Shown in pieces: positions 11,549 to 21,838 of a DNA stretch of 64,000 nt (its first letter is position 1; each line of letters starts with the position of its first letter). The notes beneath the pieces are model-generated. The model did not search any database and had not been told where the DNA came from. It saw only the letters and a list, made by a program, of their open reading frames with translations. The position numbers and the translations under genes were made by a program. Source of the stretch: CAITWD01 sp963727285. GTDB taxonomy: Bacteria > Actinomycetota > Thermoleophilia > Miltoncostaeales > Miltoncostaeaceae. Location of the stretch: contig CAVSFF010000009.1 of NCBI GenBank assembly GCA_963727285.1, positions 1,116,001 through 1,180,000 on the forward strand, in the 5' to 3' direction.

Positions 11549-12276
11549 AGCGACAGGCCGCCGTCCACACTCACCAGGGAACCGGTGATGAAGCGCGATG
11601 CGGATGAGGCCAGGAACGCGACCGGACCGGCCACGTCGTGCGGCTCGCCGAGGCGCCCCAGCGCCGTCGCCGAAAGGAGGTCGGCGACGTGGCCTTCGGG
11701 CAGGACATCGGTCAGGCGTGTCCGGATGAATCCGGGCGCCACGGCGTTGACGCGGATGCCGTGCGGGCCGAGTTCCCGTGCCAGCGACCGGACCATGCCC
11801 ATGATCCCGGCCTTGGACGCCGCATAGTTGGCCTGGCCGGCGTTGCCGTGCTCACCCACGATGGAGGTGACCGCGACGATACTGCCCGCGCCGCGCGTCT
11901 GCATGCGGGCCGCGCTGGACCGGATCGTGTTGGCGGTGCCCTCGAGATTGACCTGGATCGGGGCCTGCCAGTCGTCGGCGCTCATTCGGATCGCGAGCCC
12001 GTCGCGGGTCGTCCCGGCGTTCACCACGACGGCATCGAGCGGGCCGAGCTCCTGCTCGATGCGGTCAACGACGCCGTCCACGGCCACGGGATCCCGGGTA
12101 TCGAGCTGCAGGGTCAGCGCACGCACGCCCGCGGCACGGACGGTTGCGGCGGTCTGCTCGCAGGCCTCACGGTCGGTCGCGTACGTCAGCGCCAGCTCCC
12201 ATCCGTCTGCGGCAAGTCGCTGTGCGCAGGCGGCGCCGATCCCCCGGCTAGCGCCGGTCACCAGGGCGACGGGCAT
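11545..12276 (-). CDS. fabG: 3-oxoacyl-ACP reductase
   Basis: A 243-residue short-chain dehydrogenase that reduces 3-oxoacyl-ACP with NADPH. It shows the cofactor motif TGASRGIG (7-14), VVNAG, catalytic Ser in AVTSIVG and the Tyr-x3-Lys motif YAASKAG. It ends in ITGSLVSVDGGLSL, the C-terminal signature of FabG. The frame is open farther upstream, but ATG 12276 places the Rossmann start at residue 2 as usual. That start lies 29 nt inside the end of fabD, implying coupled translation. Position between fabD and two ketosynthases makes the FabG assignment firmer than for other SDRs. Confidence 0.9.
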   Translation of the reverse strand: MPVALVTGASRGIGAACAQRLAADGWELALTYATDREACEQTAATVRAAGVRALTLQLDTRDPVAVDGVVDRIEQELGPLDAVVVNAGTTRDGLAIRMSADDWQAPIQVNLEGTANTIRSSAARMQTRGAGSIVAVTSIVGEHGNAGQANYAASKAGIMGMVRSLARELGPHGIRVNAVAPGFIRTRLTDVLPEGHVADLLSATALGRLGEPHDVAGPVAFLASSASRFITGSLVSVDGGLSL

Positions 12277-13237
12277 CGGCTCGCGATTTGGCAAGGGCCA
12301 CGATGGCCGGAAGATCGTCGGGCGATCCCACGTGCAGCACCTCGACATCGGTCCGGATGCGCCGGACCAACCCGACGAGCACCCGTCGGGGACCGCATTC
12401 GACGAACTGGTCGACGCCGAGGTCCAGGGCGGTGCGGACCGACTGGGTGAATTTGACCGGCGCGGTGAGCTGCTGGGCCAGCAGACCCCGGACCCGTTCG
12501 GCGCGGGCCTCGATGGCCGTGGTCGTCGCCGACAGGAAGGGCATCGACGGCGTCGAGAACCGCACGCCGGCGAGGGCCACCCGCAGCCGGTCGGCGGCCG
12601 GCGCCATCACCGACGAGTGGAAGGCCCCTTCGATGTCGAGGATGCGGGTCTTGAATCCGTGGCTGCGGGCGATCTCCACCAGCCGGTCGATGCCGCGGCG
12701 GCCGCCCGAGGCCACGATTTGACCCGGGCAGTTGTAGTTGGCCGGCCACACGTCGCCTGCCTCGAGGCACATCGCCTCGGCCTCTTCGTCGGTGGCGCCG
12801 AGCAGGGCGGCCATCTGGCCGGGAACCCGCGATGCCACCTCTTCTGTCGCCAGGCCGCGCTCGACCACCAGCCGGAGCGCGGCGTCGAAGCCGATCGTCT
12901 CGGACGCGACCAGCGCCGCATACTCGCCGAGCGAGTGACCCATCGCCAGGTCGGCTTCGAGCCCGTGTTCACGTGCGACCCGCCAGGCCGCAACGGAGGT
13001 CGTCAACACCGCGGGCTGACAGAAGTCCGTCCGCATCAGCTGCTCGTGCGGGCCCTCGAAGCAGAGGCGTGCCAGGTCGTATCCGAGGACGTCGTTTGCC
13101 TCCTCGAACGTCGCCCGCGCCACCGCGTACTCGCGGTGCAATCCGGCACCCATCCCGACCTGCTGTGAACCCTGCCCCGGGAACATCAGCGCGATCTTGC
13201 CGTTCGATGAGGTCGTCGCTCCCACTCCCGCATCCAA
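12248..13237 (-). CDS. fabD: Malonyl-CoA:ACP transacylase
   Basis: A 329-residue acyltransferase that loads malonyl from CoA onto ACP. It has the N-terminal FPGQGSQQVGMG, the nucleophile in GHSLGEYAAL, and the catalytic His in GAFHSSVMAP. The start is uncertain: TTG 13237 has GGGGCGCAAAGA before it and is used here, while GTG 13225 would remove four residues. It is the first gene of the fab operon, downstream of a good promoter whose predicted RNA start gives a leader of about 39 nt. Length is slightly above the usual 310. Confidence 0.92.
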   Translation of the reverse strand: MDAGVGATTSSNGKIALMFPGQGSQQVGMGAGLHREYAVARATFEEANDVLGYDLARLCFEGPHEQLMRTDFCQPAVLTTSVAAWRVAREHGLEADLAMGHSLGEYAALVASETIGFDAALRLVVERGLATEEVASRVPGQMAALLGATDEEAEAMCLEAGDVWPANYNCPGQIVASGGRRGIDRLVEIARSHGFKTRILDIEGAFHSSVMAPAADRLRVALAGVRFSTPSMPFLSATTTAIEARAERVRGLLAQQLTAPVKFTQSVRTALDLGVDQFVECGPRRVLVGLVRRIRTDVEVLHVGSPDDLPAIVALAKSRADARRPGDRR

Positions 13238-13281
13238 TCTTTGCGCCCCGGCCCGGAACGGGCCCGCAACGGCGATCCCGT

Positions 13282-13311
13282 AATCTAGGGATCCAGACCT
13301 TGCAGAGTCAA
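13282..13311 (-). promoter_or_regulatory. Promoter of the fab operon (TTGACT-18-TAGATT)
   Basis: On the minus strand TTGACT (13311-13306) is followed after 18 nt by TAGATT (13287-13282), a near-consensus sigma-70 type promoter. Predicted RNA start is near 13275. This is the best two-element promoter I see in the window. Confidence 0.75.
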
Positions 13312-13419
13312 CTTTCTGTGGCGCTGGTGATGCCGATCCCGGCTTGCCCGGTAGTGCACCGCAAGGCTATCGCGGATCCGACGACCCCCGCCGGGGTCGA
13401 TCACTAGCATTATCCGGCG

Positions 13420-15270
13420 ATGGCCACCGCACCCCTGCTTCCGCTCGAGCATTTCTTCGACAATCCGGAGCGGGCCGGTGCGCGGCTGTCTCCGGACGGC
13501 CGGACGATTTCGTACCTTGCGCCGCGTGACGGGGTGCTCAACGTCTGGGTGCGTCCGCGCTCCGGCGGGCCCGAGATTCCGGTAACCGACGACCGCAATC
13601 GCGGCGTACGCAGCTACTTCTGGTCGCGCGACGGACGCTACATCCTGTTTGTCCAGGACACCGGCGGCGACGAAAACTACCACGTGTTCGCCGTCGACCC
13701 CGGGCAGCCGGACCGCATCCGTGATCTGACCCCCTTCGCCGGCGTCCGCGCCGGCATCGTCGCGGCACCCCGGGCCACGCCGCGGCAGGTCCTGGTGTCG
13801 CTCAACCGCCGCGACCCCGCCCTATTCGACGTCTACGCGCTCAACCTCGCCTCCGGGCGTCTCGTTCGGGTCGCCGAGAATCCCGGAAACGTGGTCGGCT
13901 GGACCGCGGACCGCCAGGGGGTCGTTCGCGCCGCGCGGGCACAGACGCCTGCCGGCGACTTTGCCATCCTCGTCCGCGACGACGCCGACGGGGCCTTCCG
14001 CCAGATCGCCGAATACGCCAACGAAGACGGGGGCTACCTGGTCGGATTCACCCCGGACGGATCCGCCCTGTGGGTCGGGAGCGCCCGTGGCGCCGATCTG
14101 ATGCGGCTGGTCGAGCTCGACCTGACGGACGGCAGCGAGCGGGTGATCGATGCCGACGAGGAGGCCGACTTGTCGGGTCCGATCGTCTCGGACCGCACCG
14201 GCGAACTGCTGGGCGCCGCGTACCTGCGCGACCGGCTCGTCGTCCACGCCTTCGATGCCCGTTTCGCTGCCGACTGGCAGGCCGTGCGGGCGCTCCACCA
14301 CGGCGACCCCGGCATCGGCGGTGAGGACGCCGACGAGCGTTCGTGGATCGTCAGCTTCGACGACGACCGGGATCCGGGGGCGACGTTCCTGTTCGACCGG
14401 ACCTCGGGGGCGGCGGAGTTCCTGTACCGCTCCCGCCCATGGCTGGACCCCGTCACGCTGGCGCCGATGACCCCGGTCACGATCCCTTCCCGGGACGGCC
14501 TGGACCTCCACAGCTACCTGACGCTCCCCGTCGGGTCGTCCGGAGCCGGACTGCCGCTGGTCGTGTTCGTGCACGGGGGCCCGTGGGCGCGGGATGCCTG
14601 GGGGTACGACCCGACCGTCCAGTTCCTCGCAAACCGCGGATATGCGGTGCTGCAGGTCAACTACCGCGGGTCGACCGGATTCGGCAAGCATTTCATGCAT
14701 GCCGCCGAGCGCGAATTCGCCGGGAAGATGCATGACGACCTGATCGACGGCGTCGAGTGGGCCGTCGCCGAGGGCGTTGCCGACCCCGAGCGGATCGGGA
14801 TCTACGGCGGGTCTTACGGCGGCTACGCGGCGCTCGTCGGGGTGACCTTTACCCCGGACGTCTTCGCCGCGGCCGTGAGCTACGTCGGCCCGTCGAGCCT
14901 TGTGACGCTCACCCGGTCGTTCCCCGCATACTGGCGCCCGCTGTTGGCGAGCACGTGGTTCCGCTATGTCGGCGACCCGGACGACCCGGACGATCTGGCC
15001 GACATGGAGCGCCGCTCCCCGCTCGGACGCGTCGACCGGATCACGACCCCGCTGCTGGTCATCCAGGGCGCCAACGACCCGCGCGTGACCAAACAGGAGA
15101 GCGATCAGATCGTCGCGGCGCTTCGCGCACGCGGCGTGCCGGTCGACTACATCTGCAAGGACGACGAGGGGCACGGCTTCGTCAAGCCCGAGAACCGGAT
15201 GGAGGCGTTCGCCGCGATCGAGCGGTTCTTCGCCGAGCACCTCGGCGGTCGGGCGACGGCCGAGGGCTGA
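13420..15270 (+). CDS. Prolyl oligopeptidase-family (S9) serine peptidase
   Basis: A 616-residue two-domain peptidase, probably cytosolic as no signal peptide is seen. Residues up to about 350 form repeated beta-strand blades (for example FFWSRDGRYILFVQD-like repeats) typical of the S9 propeller. The C-terminal alpha/beta-hydrolase has the nucleophile in GIYGGSYGGYAALVG, Asp in IQGANDPRVTKQESD and His in DEGHGFVKPEN. This is the acylaminoacyl-peptidase-like S9C layout. TAGCAT at 13405-13410 stands 15 nt before the ATG, so the transcript may be nearly leaderless. It is divergent from the fab operon, with no functional link evident. Confidence 0.9.
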   Translation: MATAPLLPLEHFFDNPERAGARLSPDGRTISYLAPRDGVLNVWVRPRSGGPEIPVTDDRNRGVRSYFWSRDGRYILFVQDTGGDENYHVFAVDPGQPDRIRDLTPFAGVRAGIVAAPRATPRQVLVSLNRRDPALFDVYALNLASGRLVRVAENPGNVVGWTADRQGVVRAARAQTPAGDFAILVRDDADGAFRQIAEYANEDGGYLVGFTPDGSALWVGSARGADLMRLVELDLTDGSERVIDADEEADLSGPIVSDRTGELLGAAYLRDRLVVHAFDARFAADWQAVRALHHGDPGIGGEDADERSWIVSFDDDRDPGATFLFDRTSGAAEFLYRSRPWLDPVTLAPMTPVTIPSRDGLDLHSYLTLPVGSSGAGLPLVVFVHGGPWARDAWGYDPTVQFLANRGYAVLQVNYRGSTGFGKHFMHAAEREFAGKMHDDLIDGVEWAVAEGVADPERIGIYGGSYGGYAALVGVTFTPDVFAAAVSYVGPSSLVTLTRSFPAYWRPLLASTWFRYVGDPDDPDDLADMERRSPLGRVDRITTPLLVIQGANDPRVTKQESDQIVAALRARGVPVDYICKDDEGHGFVKPENRMEAFAAIERFFAEHLGGRATAEG

Positions 15271-15358
15271 GCCCGGCACGGTCGGCGGAGGGAGCCGCGC
15301 GCCGACGCCGAATCCCCTCACCGACGACGGTTCGCGGCCGCGGCATCGGCGAAATGTC

Positions 15359-15378
15359 GCCCGACGCCCGCGTCGGGC
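15359..15378. terminator. Hairpin downstream of the S9 peptidase gene
   Basis: GCCCGACG (15359-15366) pairs with CGTCGGGC (15371-15378) over a CCCG loop, about 90 nt after the peptidase stop. There is no U-tract. It may end that transcript before the dsbA-like gene. The rest of the 200-base gap (15271-15473) holds nothing else I can support. Confidence 0.35.
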
Positions 15379-15473
15379 ACCTTCGTCGTCGGGACTGTCA
15401 TTCTGTGGCGGGCGCAGGCCGCCGCCCGGCGCCGTTCGCAGGTGCGGCGCCATATTGAGACCACCGGGAGGCT

Positions 15474-16190
15474 GTGTTGTCGCAGAAGAGGACCATTATC
15501 GGCGTGATCATCGCCGCGGTCGTGATCGCGGGCATCATCATCGCGATCCAGCAGACGAGCAACAGCAGCTCGACGGACTCGACCTACGCGGCGAAGTTCA
15601 CGGCGGGCTATCCGGCGGTCAGCAAGTCGCTGTCCGGTATCCCGCAGAAGGGCCAGGTCCTCGGCAATGCCGCCGCGCCCGTAACGATCATCGAGTACAT
15701 GGACTACAAGTGCCCGGTCTGCGGCGCCGCCTCGAGCAATCTCCTGCCGTCACTGATCCAGGACTATGTGCGCACCGGCAAGGCCAAGATGGACTTGCGC
15801 CCGATCCACATCATCCAGGGCAACCAGTCCGAGACGGCCGCCCTCGCCGGGTATGGGATCGCGCCGCAGAACAAGATGTGGCAGTTCACCGAGCTGATCC
15901 TCCAGAACCAGGGCAGTGAGGTCGACCCGTGGCTGACCGACGGCGTGCTGACCGACGCCGCCACCACGGTCGGCGCCGACATCAGCGCGTGGAACACCGC
16001 GCGCGCCAGCCAGGCCGCCGCCACCCAATTCATCAACACCACCGACGCGTTCCAGGCCGACACCACGGCCGCCGGGGTTCAGGAGGCCACGCCGACGTTC
16101 ATCATCAAGGGTGCCAAGGGCTCGCAGGTCGTCCAGGGCGACGTGCCGGAGGCGCAGATCGCGGCCGCGATCACCCAGGTGAGCGGCTAG
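15474..16190 (+). CDS. Membrane-anchored DsbA-like thiol oxidoreductase
   Basis: A 238-residue thioredoxin-fold protein of the DsbA/DsbG-like (thioredoxin_4) group, anchored by one helix (about residues 8-26) with its domain outside the membrane. The active site is Cys80-Pro-Val-Cys83 in YMDYKCPVCGAAS, and the cis-Pro loop is ATPTFII. It probably introduces disulfides in exported proteins. GTG 15474 is used; TTG 15477, which is 5 nt from GGGAGG, is an equally good start. The gene for its likely oxidant, VKOR, begins 7 nt after its stop, so the two work as a pair. Confidence 0.85.
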   Translation: MLSQKRTIIGVIIAAVVIAGIIIAIQQTSNSSSTDSTYAAKFTAGYPAVSKSLSGIPQKGQVLGNAAAPVTIIEYMDYKCPVCGAASSNLLPSLIQDYVRTGKAKMDLRPIHIIQGNQSETAALAGYGIAPQNKMWQFTELILQNQGSEVDPWLTDGVLTDAATTVGADISAWNTARASQAAATQFINTTDAFQADTTAAGVQEATPTFIIKGAKGSQVVQGDVPEAQIAAAITQVSG

Positions 16191-16197
16191 GTCGCAG

Positions 16198-16647
16198 GTG
16201 GGATTTGACCGCAGCGCCCGTGACTTCTGGCCCAGGATCGTCGCGGCGATCCTGGCCGTCGTCGGCATCGCGGTGACTGCCTATCTGGTCTGGGAGCGCT
16301 ATCACGGCAACGCCCCGGTGTGTGCATTGGGCGGCGGCTGCCTGACCGTGCAGCGCAGCGAGTGGGCGACGGTCGCCGGGGTGCCCGTGGCGATCATGGG
16401 TCTGGTGGCCTACGTCGGCATGCTCGTCTGTGCGCTGATCCCACGCCAGATCGCCGCCCTGGGATCGCTGTTCCTGTCGCTGCTGGGCGTGATGCTCTCG
16501 GGATACCTGACCTACCTCGAGCTGTTCTCGATCCACGCCGTCTGCGAGTACTGCGTCACGAGCGCGATCGTCGTGGCGCTCCTGTTGGTGGTCAGCGTCG
16601 TCCGTCTGATGCTGCTGGAGGATGCGGGCGCCGCTCCGGCCGGCTGA
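16198..16647 (+). CDS. Vitamin K epoxide reductase (VKOR) family protein
   Basis: A 149-residue integral membrane protein with four predicted helices (about 13-33, 60-80, 84-106, 118-140). It has the two VKOR cysteine pairs: loop Cys42/Cys48 in VCALGGGC and the quinone-site Cys116-x-x-Cys119 in AVCEYCVTS. In actinobacteria VKOR replaces DsbB, reoxidising a DsbA-like partner and passing electrons to quinone. The preceding gene encodes such a partner, separated by 7 nt. GTG 16198 is the start. It is convergent with the response regulator gene, only 8 nt between stops. Confidence 0.92.
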   Translation: MGFDRSARDFWPRIVAAILAVVGIAVTAYLVWERYHGNAPVCALGGGCLTVQRSEWATVAGVPVAIMGLVAYVGMLVCALIPRQIAALGSLFLSLLGVMLSGYLTYLELFSIHAVCEYCVTSAIVVALLLVVSVVRLMLLEDAGAAPAG

Positions 16648-16655
16648 CGCCCGGG

Positions 16656-17291
16656 TCAGTCCGGCCCGAGGAGACCTGCGGCAAGCGCCTGGCGCACAAG
16701 CGCCGCGCGCGAATCGGCCTTGAGCTTGCGCATGATGTGGGCCCGATGGGTCTCGATCGTCTTCACGCTGACGACGAGTTCATCGGCGATCTCGTGGTTG
16801 GTGTTCCCCAGCACCAGCAGGCGGAGCACCTCGAGCTCCCGGGGCGACAGCGTGCTCATCGGGGCGTCCGGACTCTTCGGTGTGGCGGGGTCCGGGACCC
16901 CCGGGCCGCGGTAGGTCTCCCCGCGCACGGCCGCGCGGATCGCGGCGACCAGCTCATCCTGGGTCGATGACTTGAGCACGTAGCCGAGCGCCCCTTCGGC
17001 GAACGCCCGTCGTACGTGATCGAAGTCGTCGTACATCGAGAGCATCACGATCGCCATATCCGGCGCCTGCTCGTGGAGCGGACGGATCGCGGCGATCCCG
17101 CTGCCGTCGGGCAGGTGGATGTCCAGGACCGCGACGTCGGGCTGGGCCGCGGCCGCCGACGCACAGGCTTCGGCAACCGTGCCGGCCTCCGCAACCACCG
17201 CGAGATCATCCTCGGCGGCGAACAGCAGGACGAGGCCGCGGCGCAGGAGCGCGTGGTCGTCGATGACCAGGATGCGCGTCGGCGCGCTCAT
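16656..17291 (-). CDS. LuxR/NarL-type response regulator, orphan
   Basis: A 211-residue two-domain regulator. The receiver domain has the acidic pair in VIDDHALL, the phosphorylated Asp in VLDIHLPDGSG and the conserved Lys in YVLKSS. The C-terminal helix-turn-helix carries LSPRELEVLRLLVLG and VKTIETHRAHIMRKL, the NarL/FixJ signature. ATG 17291 follows GGGG at good spacing; an ATG four codons upstream (17303) is the alternative. TACGCT at 17389-17384 could be its -10, giving a leader near 86 nt. No histidine kinase gene lies nearby, so its signal and targets are unknown. Confidence 0.9.
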   Translation of the reverse strand: MSAPTRILVIDDHALLRRGLVLLFAAEDDLAVVAEAGTVAEACASAAAAQPDVAVLDIHLPDGSGIAAIRPLHEQAPDMAIVMLSMYDDFDHVRRAFAEGALGYVLKSSTQDELVAAIRAAVRGETYRGPGVPDPATPKSPDAPMSTLSPRELEVLRLLVLGNTNHEIADELVVSVKTIETHRAHIMRKLKADSRAALVRQALAAGLLGPD

Positions 17292-17419
17292 GGACGGCCC
17301 CATGCCGGTGGCGGCGCACCCTGACGCCCAGCTCGAGCCGTCCTCAACGCGATCTCCGATGACGCGTGGAACCTGGTACGGCTAGCGTAGCCCCGATCAC
17401 GGGGCGAATCGGCGGCGCG

Positions 17420-18619
17420 TTAGTGCGGCGCGGGGAAACCGTCGGGGTGGTCTCCGGGCCGCGCCTGGCGCAAGGCCCGCAGTCTCCGGACGCCGAACAG
17501 CAGTCCGAGGATGGCGAGGGCGGCGATCCCGATGAACATCGGCCGCCACCAGCGCGGGTGACGGGCGGGGTGTTTGGCGCGGGCGAGCACCGACGACCGG
17601 TGCTCGAGCGAGGCCGCAAGCGGGTGGGTGGGGTCGAGCCGGGCCGTTTCGGCGAAGGCCGCTGTCGCGGCCGCGTAGTGCCCGGCCCAAAGGTTGTCCA
17701 GGCCGCGCTCGAACATCGTGAACACGGTCCCGTTGGCGTTGGTGATGTGCAGGCGCTGGAGGAGGGCGAAGATGGCCTGCGACTGCTCGATTGCGCCGCC
17801 CGTCGCGGTCTTGAACCGCACGATGCCGTGCACGGTTGCCTCGGCGTCGACGACGGGCGCACCGGAATCACCGCGGGAGATCGGCGCATTGATCAGCGTG
17901 AGCTGCTGGCCGGGTGCCGCCTTCGACACGCCGGTCGGCCCGATGGTCCCGATTTTGACGCCCGGGACCATCGTCGCCGGGAGGCCGAGGGTCGTCGCCG
18001 TCCCGACCCCGTAGCCGATCGCGGCGGCAGGTGTCCCGATCGTCTCGCCCTCGTTGAGCAGCAGCGCGGGCACGTTGCGCGTCGACAGCTGCAACAGCGC
18101 CAGGTCCGCGCCCTGCTCGATGCTGCCCGGCACGATGCGGGCCGCGACCGGGTTGGCGGGCGCGGTCGGCGACGTGGTCGCCCGCCAGACGCGGATGCCG
18201 ACCACGCGGACGCCGATGGGGACGACGTGGTTGTCGTCGACCCACTTCTCGTAGGCAGGGTCGGCACCGAACTCGCCACGCTGCGCCAGTGCCAGCGGGG
18301 CGGCGGCGACGGCGAGCGCCGGACCGAACGGCGATGCGACGTGCGCGTCGGTCACGACGACGCCCGACGGCGCGACCGCAAACGCGGTCCCGAGCTCGGT
18401 GACCGTGTGGATCTGTCCCAGCGGGTACGTCGTGCCGGAACGCGTCCGCAGCGCGGTGACCGAGACGGTCGTCTCGACGCGGTAGATCGAACCCAGCGAC
18501 AGGAGGACCCCGCGTTGGAGCGGATCGTTGGTCTGGGCGTTCGGGATCGCGGCCGAGGCGGTGGCCGGTGCGATGCCGACGGCCGCGATCGCGAGCCACG
18601 TCAGCAGGCGGCGGGGCAC
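17420..18619 (-). CDS. Exported trypsin-like serine protease with C-terminal TPR and membrane helix
   Basis: A 399-residue exported protein. A signal peptide (residues 1-23, ending ATASA) is followed by a trypsin-fold domain with His93 in TDAHVAS, Asp172 in GADLALLQL and Ser252 in SRGDSGAPVV. Then comes a TPR-like helix pair (about 313-345, AGHYAAATAAFAETARLDP) and one transmembrane helix (about 359-377) with a basic cytoplasmic tail. It would thus sit with the protease outside and the C-terminus in the cell. GTG 18619 is chosen because it begins the signal peptide. No PDZ domain is present, so it is not a plain DegP/HtrA. Substrates are unknown. Confidence 0.8.
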   Translation of the reverse strand: MPRRLLTWLAIAAVGIAPATASAAIPNAQTNDPLQRGVLLSLGSIYRVETTVSVTALRTRSGTTYPLGQIHTVTELGTAFAVAPSGVVVTDAHVASPFGPALAVAAAPLALAQRGEFGADPAYEKWVDDNHVVPIGVRVVGIRVWRATTSPTAPANPVAARIVPGSIEQGADLALLQLSTRNVPALLLNEGETIGTPAAAIGYGVGTATTLGLPATMVPGVKIGTIGPTGVSKAAPGQQLTLINAPISRGDSGAPVVDAEATVHGIVRFKTATGGAIEQSQAIFALLQRLHITNANGTVFTMFERGLDNLWAGHYAAATAAFAETARLDPTHPLAASLEHRSSVLARAKHPARHPRWWRPMFIGIAALAILGLLFGVRRLRALRQARPGDHPDGFPAPH

Positions 18620-18710
18620 GCCCCCAGGGTAGCCCAACCGCTCCGGTGTGCCGGGACGGTTCGGCATCACACCGCGTGCGCGCAGGCGCCGTCGCCTGCC
18701 GGGGGTGCCA

Positions 18711-20247
<1,537 letters not shown>

Positions 20248-20251
<4 letters not shown>

Positions 20252-20883
20252 AGTTGCCCCTCCTCGAGGATATGGACCTTTCGCGGTGACTGGGGGTCGC
20301 GCCAGACGCGTCCCGCGGCGAACAGACGCACGGCATCCGGCAGCAGGCGGTGTTCGACAGCGTGGACGCGCGCGGCGAGCGAGTCGGGGGTGTCGCCGAC
20401 GTACACGGGCACGGGCTCCTGGAGGATCGGCGGGCCGCCGTCGACCTCCTCTTCGGCGTAGTGGACGGTCACGCCGGTGAAGCGGACGCCCCAGGTGAGC
20501 GCCTCGTCGATCGCGTGCATGCCGGGAAAGGCCGGCAGTAGGGACGGGTGCAGATTGATGACGCGGTTGGGGAAGCGGTCGAGAAACGCGCCGGTGAGGA
20601 TGCTCATCCACCCGGCGAGCACGATGAGATCCGGTGACTCCGCCGCGACGACGTCGGCGAGGGCACGATCACGCTCGGCGCGGCCGATACTTGCGTCGCG
20701 CGCAACGATGCGGGTCGTGATGCCGGCGGTCCGGGCCCGTTCGACCCCGTAGGCGTCTTGGCGGGAGCTCACGACAAGCACGATCTCCGACGGCCCGCCC
20801 GGGGTGTGCACGGTCTCGATCAGACGCTGAAGGTTCGTGCCCGAGCCCGAGATCAGCACCACGATCCGGAACCGGTCAGGCAC
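20248..20883 (-). CDS. purN: Phosphoribosylglycinamide formyltransferase
   Basis: A 211-residue folate-dependent GAR transformylase, the third step of IMP synthesis. It has the phosphate loop ISGSGTNLQRL (about 11-21), the catalytic Asn and His in NLHPSLLPAFPG and Asp in EEEVDGGPPILQ. GTG 20883 lies 8 nt inside the end of purM, and its own stop overlaps the purH start as GTGA, so it is tightly coupled on both sides. The sequence is complete and unremarkable for the family. Confidence 0.95.
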
Positions 20884-21838
20884 GCCGTACCCCTGCGCCC
20901 GGGCCGACCCGGCCGATCACACATGCGTCGGGGAGACGGTTCGCGATCGCCGGGCGCGCCGATTCGGGCGCGACGATGCAGAGCCCGATCCCCATGTTGA
21001 AGGTGTCCCAGGCGTCGTCGTCGGCGACCCGACCCGAGGCAAGGATCGCCGCGATCGCCGGCGGCATCGGCCAGCTGCCGGTCGCGATCGTCGCGCCGAG
21101 GCCGTCCGGCAGCGCGCGCGGCAGATTCTCGGGCAGTCCGCCGCCCGTGATGTGGGCGACCGCGTGGAGTGCGACTCCGGCGTCGATGAGATCGAGCACC
21201 TCGCGCACGTAGAGCCGGGTCGGTGTCAGCAGCACCTCGGCGGAGCAGTCGAGCGCGCCGTCGGCCAACAGCGCCCGCACCAGCGAGAATCCGTTGGAGT
21301 GGACGCCCGACGACGGGACGCCGATGATCAGGTCGCCGTCGAGGACACGGTGGGGACCGAGCATACGGTCCCGCTCGACGACGCCCATGGCAAACCCCGC
21401 GAGGTCGAAGTGTCCCGGGCGGTACAGCCCCGGCAGCTCGGCCGTCTCGCCGCCGAGCAGTGCGCAGTCGACCGCCCGGCAGGCGTCTGCGACCGAGGTG
21501 ACCAGGATGCGCGCCTCGTCGGGGTCGAGCTTGCCGACGGCCAGGTAGTCGAGGAACCCGATGGGCCGTGCCCCGGAGCAGATCAGGTCGTTGACGCACA
21601 TCGCCACGAGGTCCTGCCCCAGCCCGTCCAGCAGGCCGGCCTCGCGGGCGAGCAGCAGCTTCGTGCCCACGCCATCGGTACAGGCCAGCACGATCGGTTC
21701 CCGCATCGGCGGCAGCGCGACCCCGCCGGCGAACCCGGTCACCCCGCCGTGGACGAGCGCGGCAATGTTTGCGGTGTGCGTGCGGGCCGCGTCCAGATCG
21801 ACGCCGGCATCGCGGTACGAGATCTCCCGCGCGCTCAC
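20876..21838 (-). CDS. purM: Phosphoribosylformylglycinamidine cyclo-ligase (AIR synthetase)
   Basis: A 320-residue ATP-dependent enzyme closing the imidazole ring to AIR. It has the PurM-family signatures LACTDGVGTKLLLA, MCVNDLICSGARPIGFLDY, LLGGETAELPG and VPSSGVHSNGFSLVR, and HITGGGLPENLPR in the C-terminal half. GTG 21838 begins VSAREISYRDAGVD and overlaps the purF stop as GTGA. It is intact, although its upstream and downstream partners purL and purH are frameshifted. Slightly shorter than the E. coli enzyme (345). Confidence 0.95.
   Translation of the reverse strand: MSAREISYRDAGVDLDAARTHTANIAALVHGGVTGFAGGVALPPMREPIVLACTDGVGTKLLLAREAGLLDGLGQDLVAMCVNDLICSGARPIGFLDYLAVGKLDPDEARILVTSVADACRAVDCALLGGETAELPGLYRPGHFDLAGFAMGVVERDRMLGPHRVLDGDLIIGVPSSGVHSNGFSLVRALLADGALDCSAEVLLTPTRLYVREVLDLIDAGVALHAVAHITGGGLPENLPRALPDGLGATIATGSWPMPPAIAAILASGRVADDDAWDTFNMGIGLCIVAPESARPAIANRLPDACVIGRVGPGAGVRRA

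Noticed and set aside
15271..15473. tRNA or small RNA gene in the gap after the S9 peptidase
   Set aside because: No cloverleaf or CCA-end pattern; only a short hairpin is evident.
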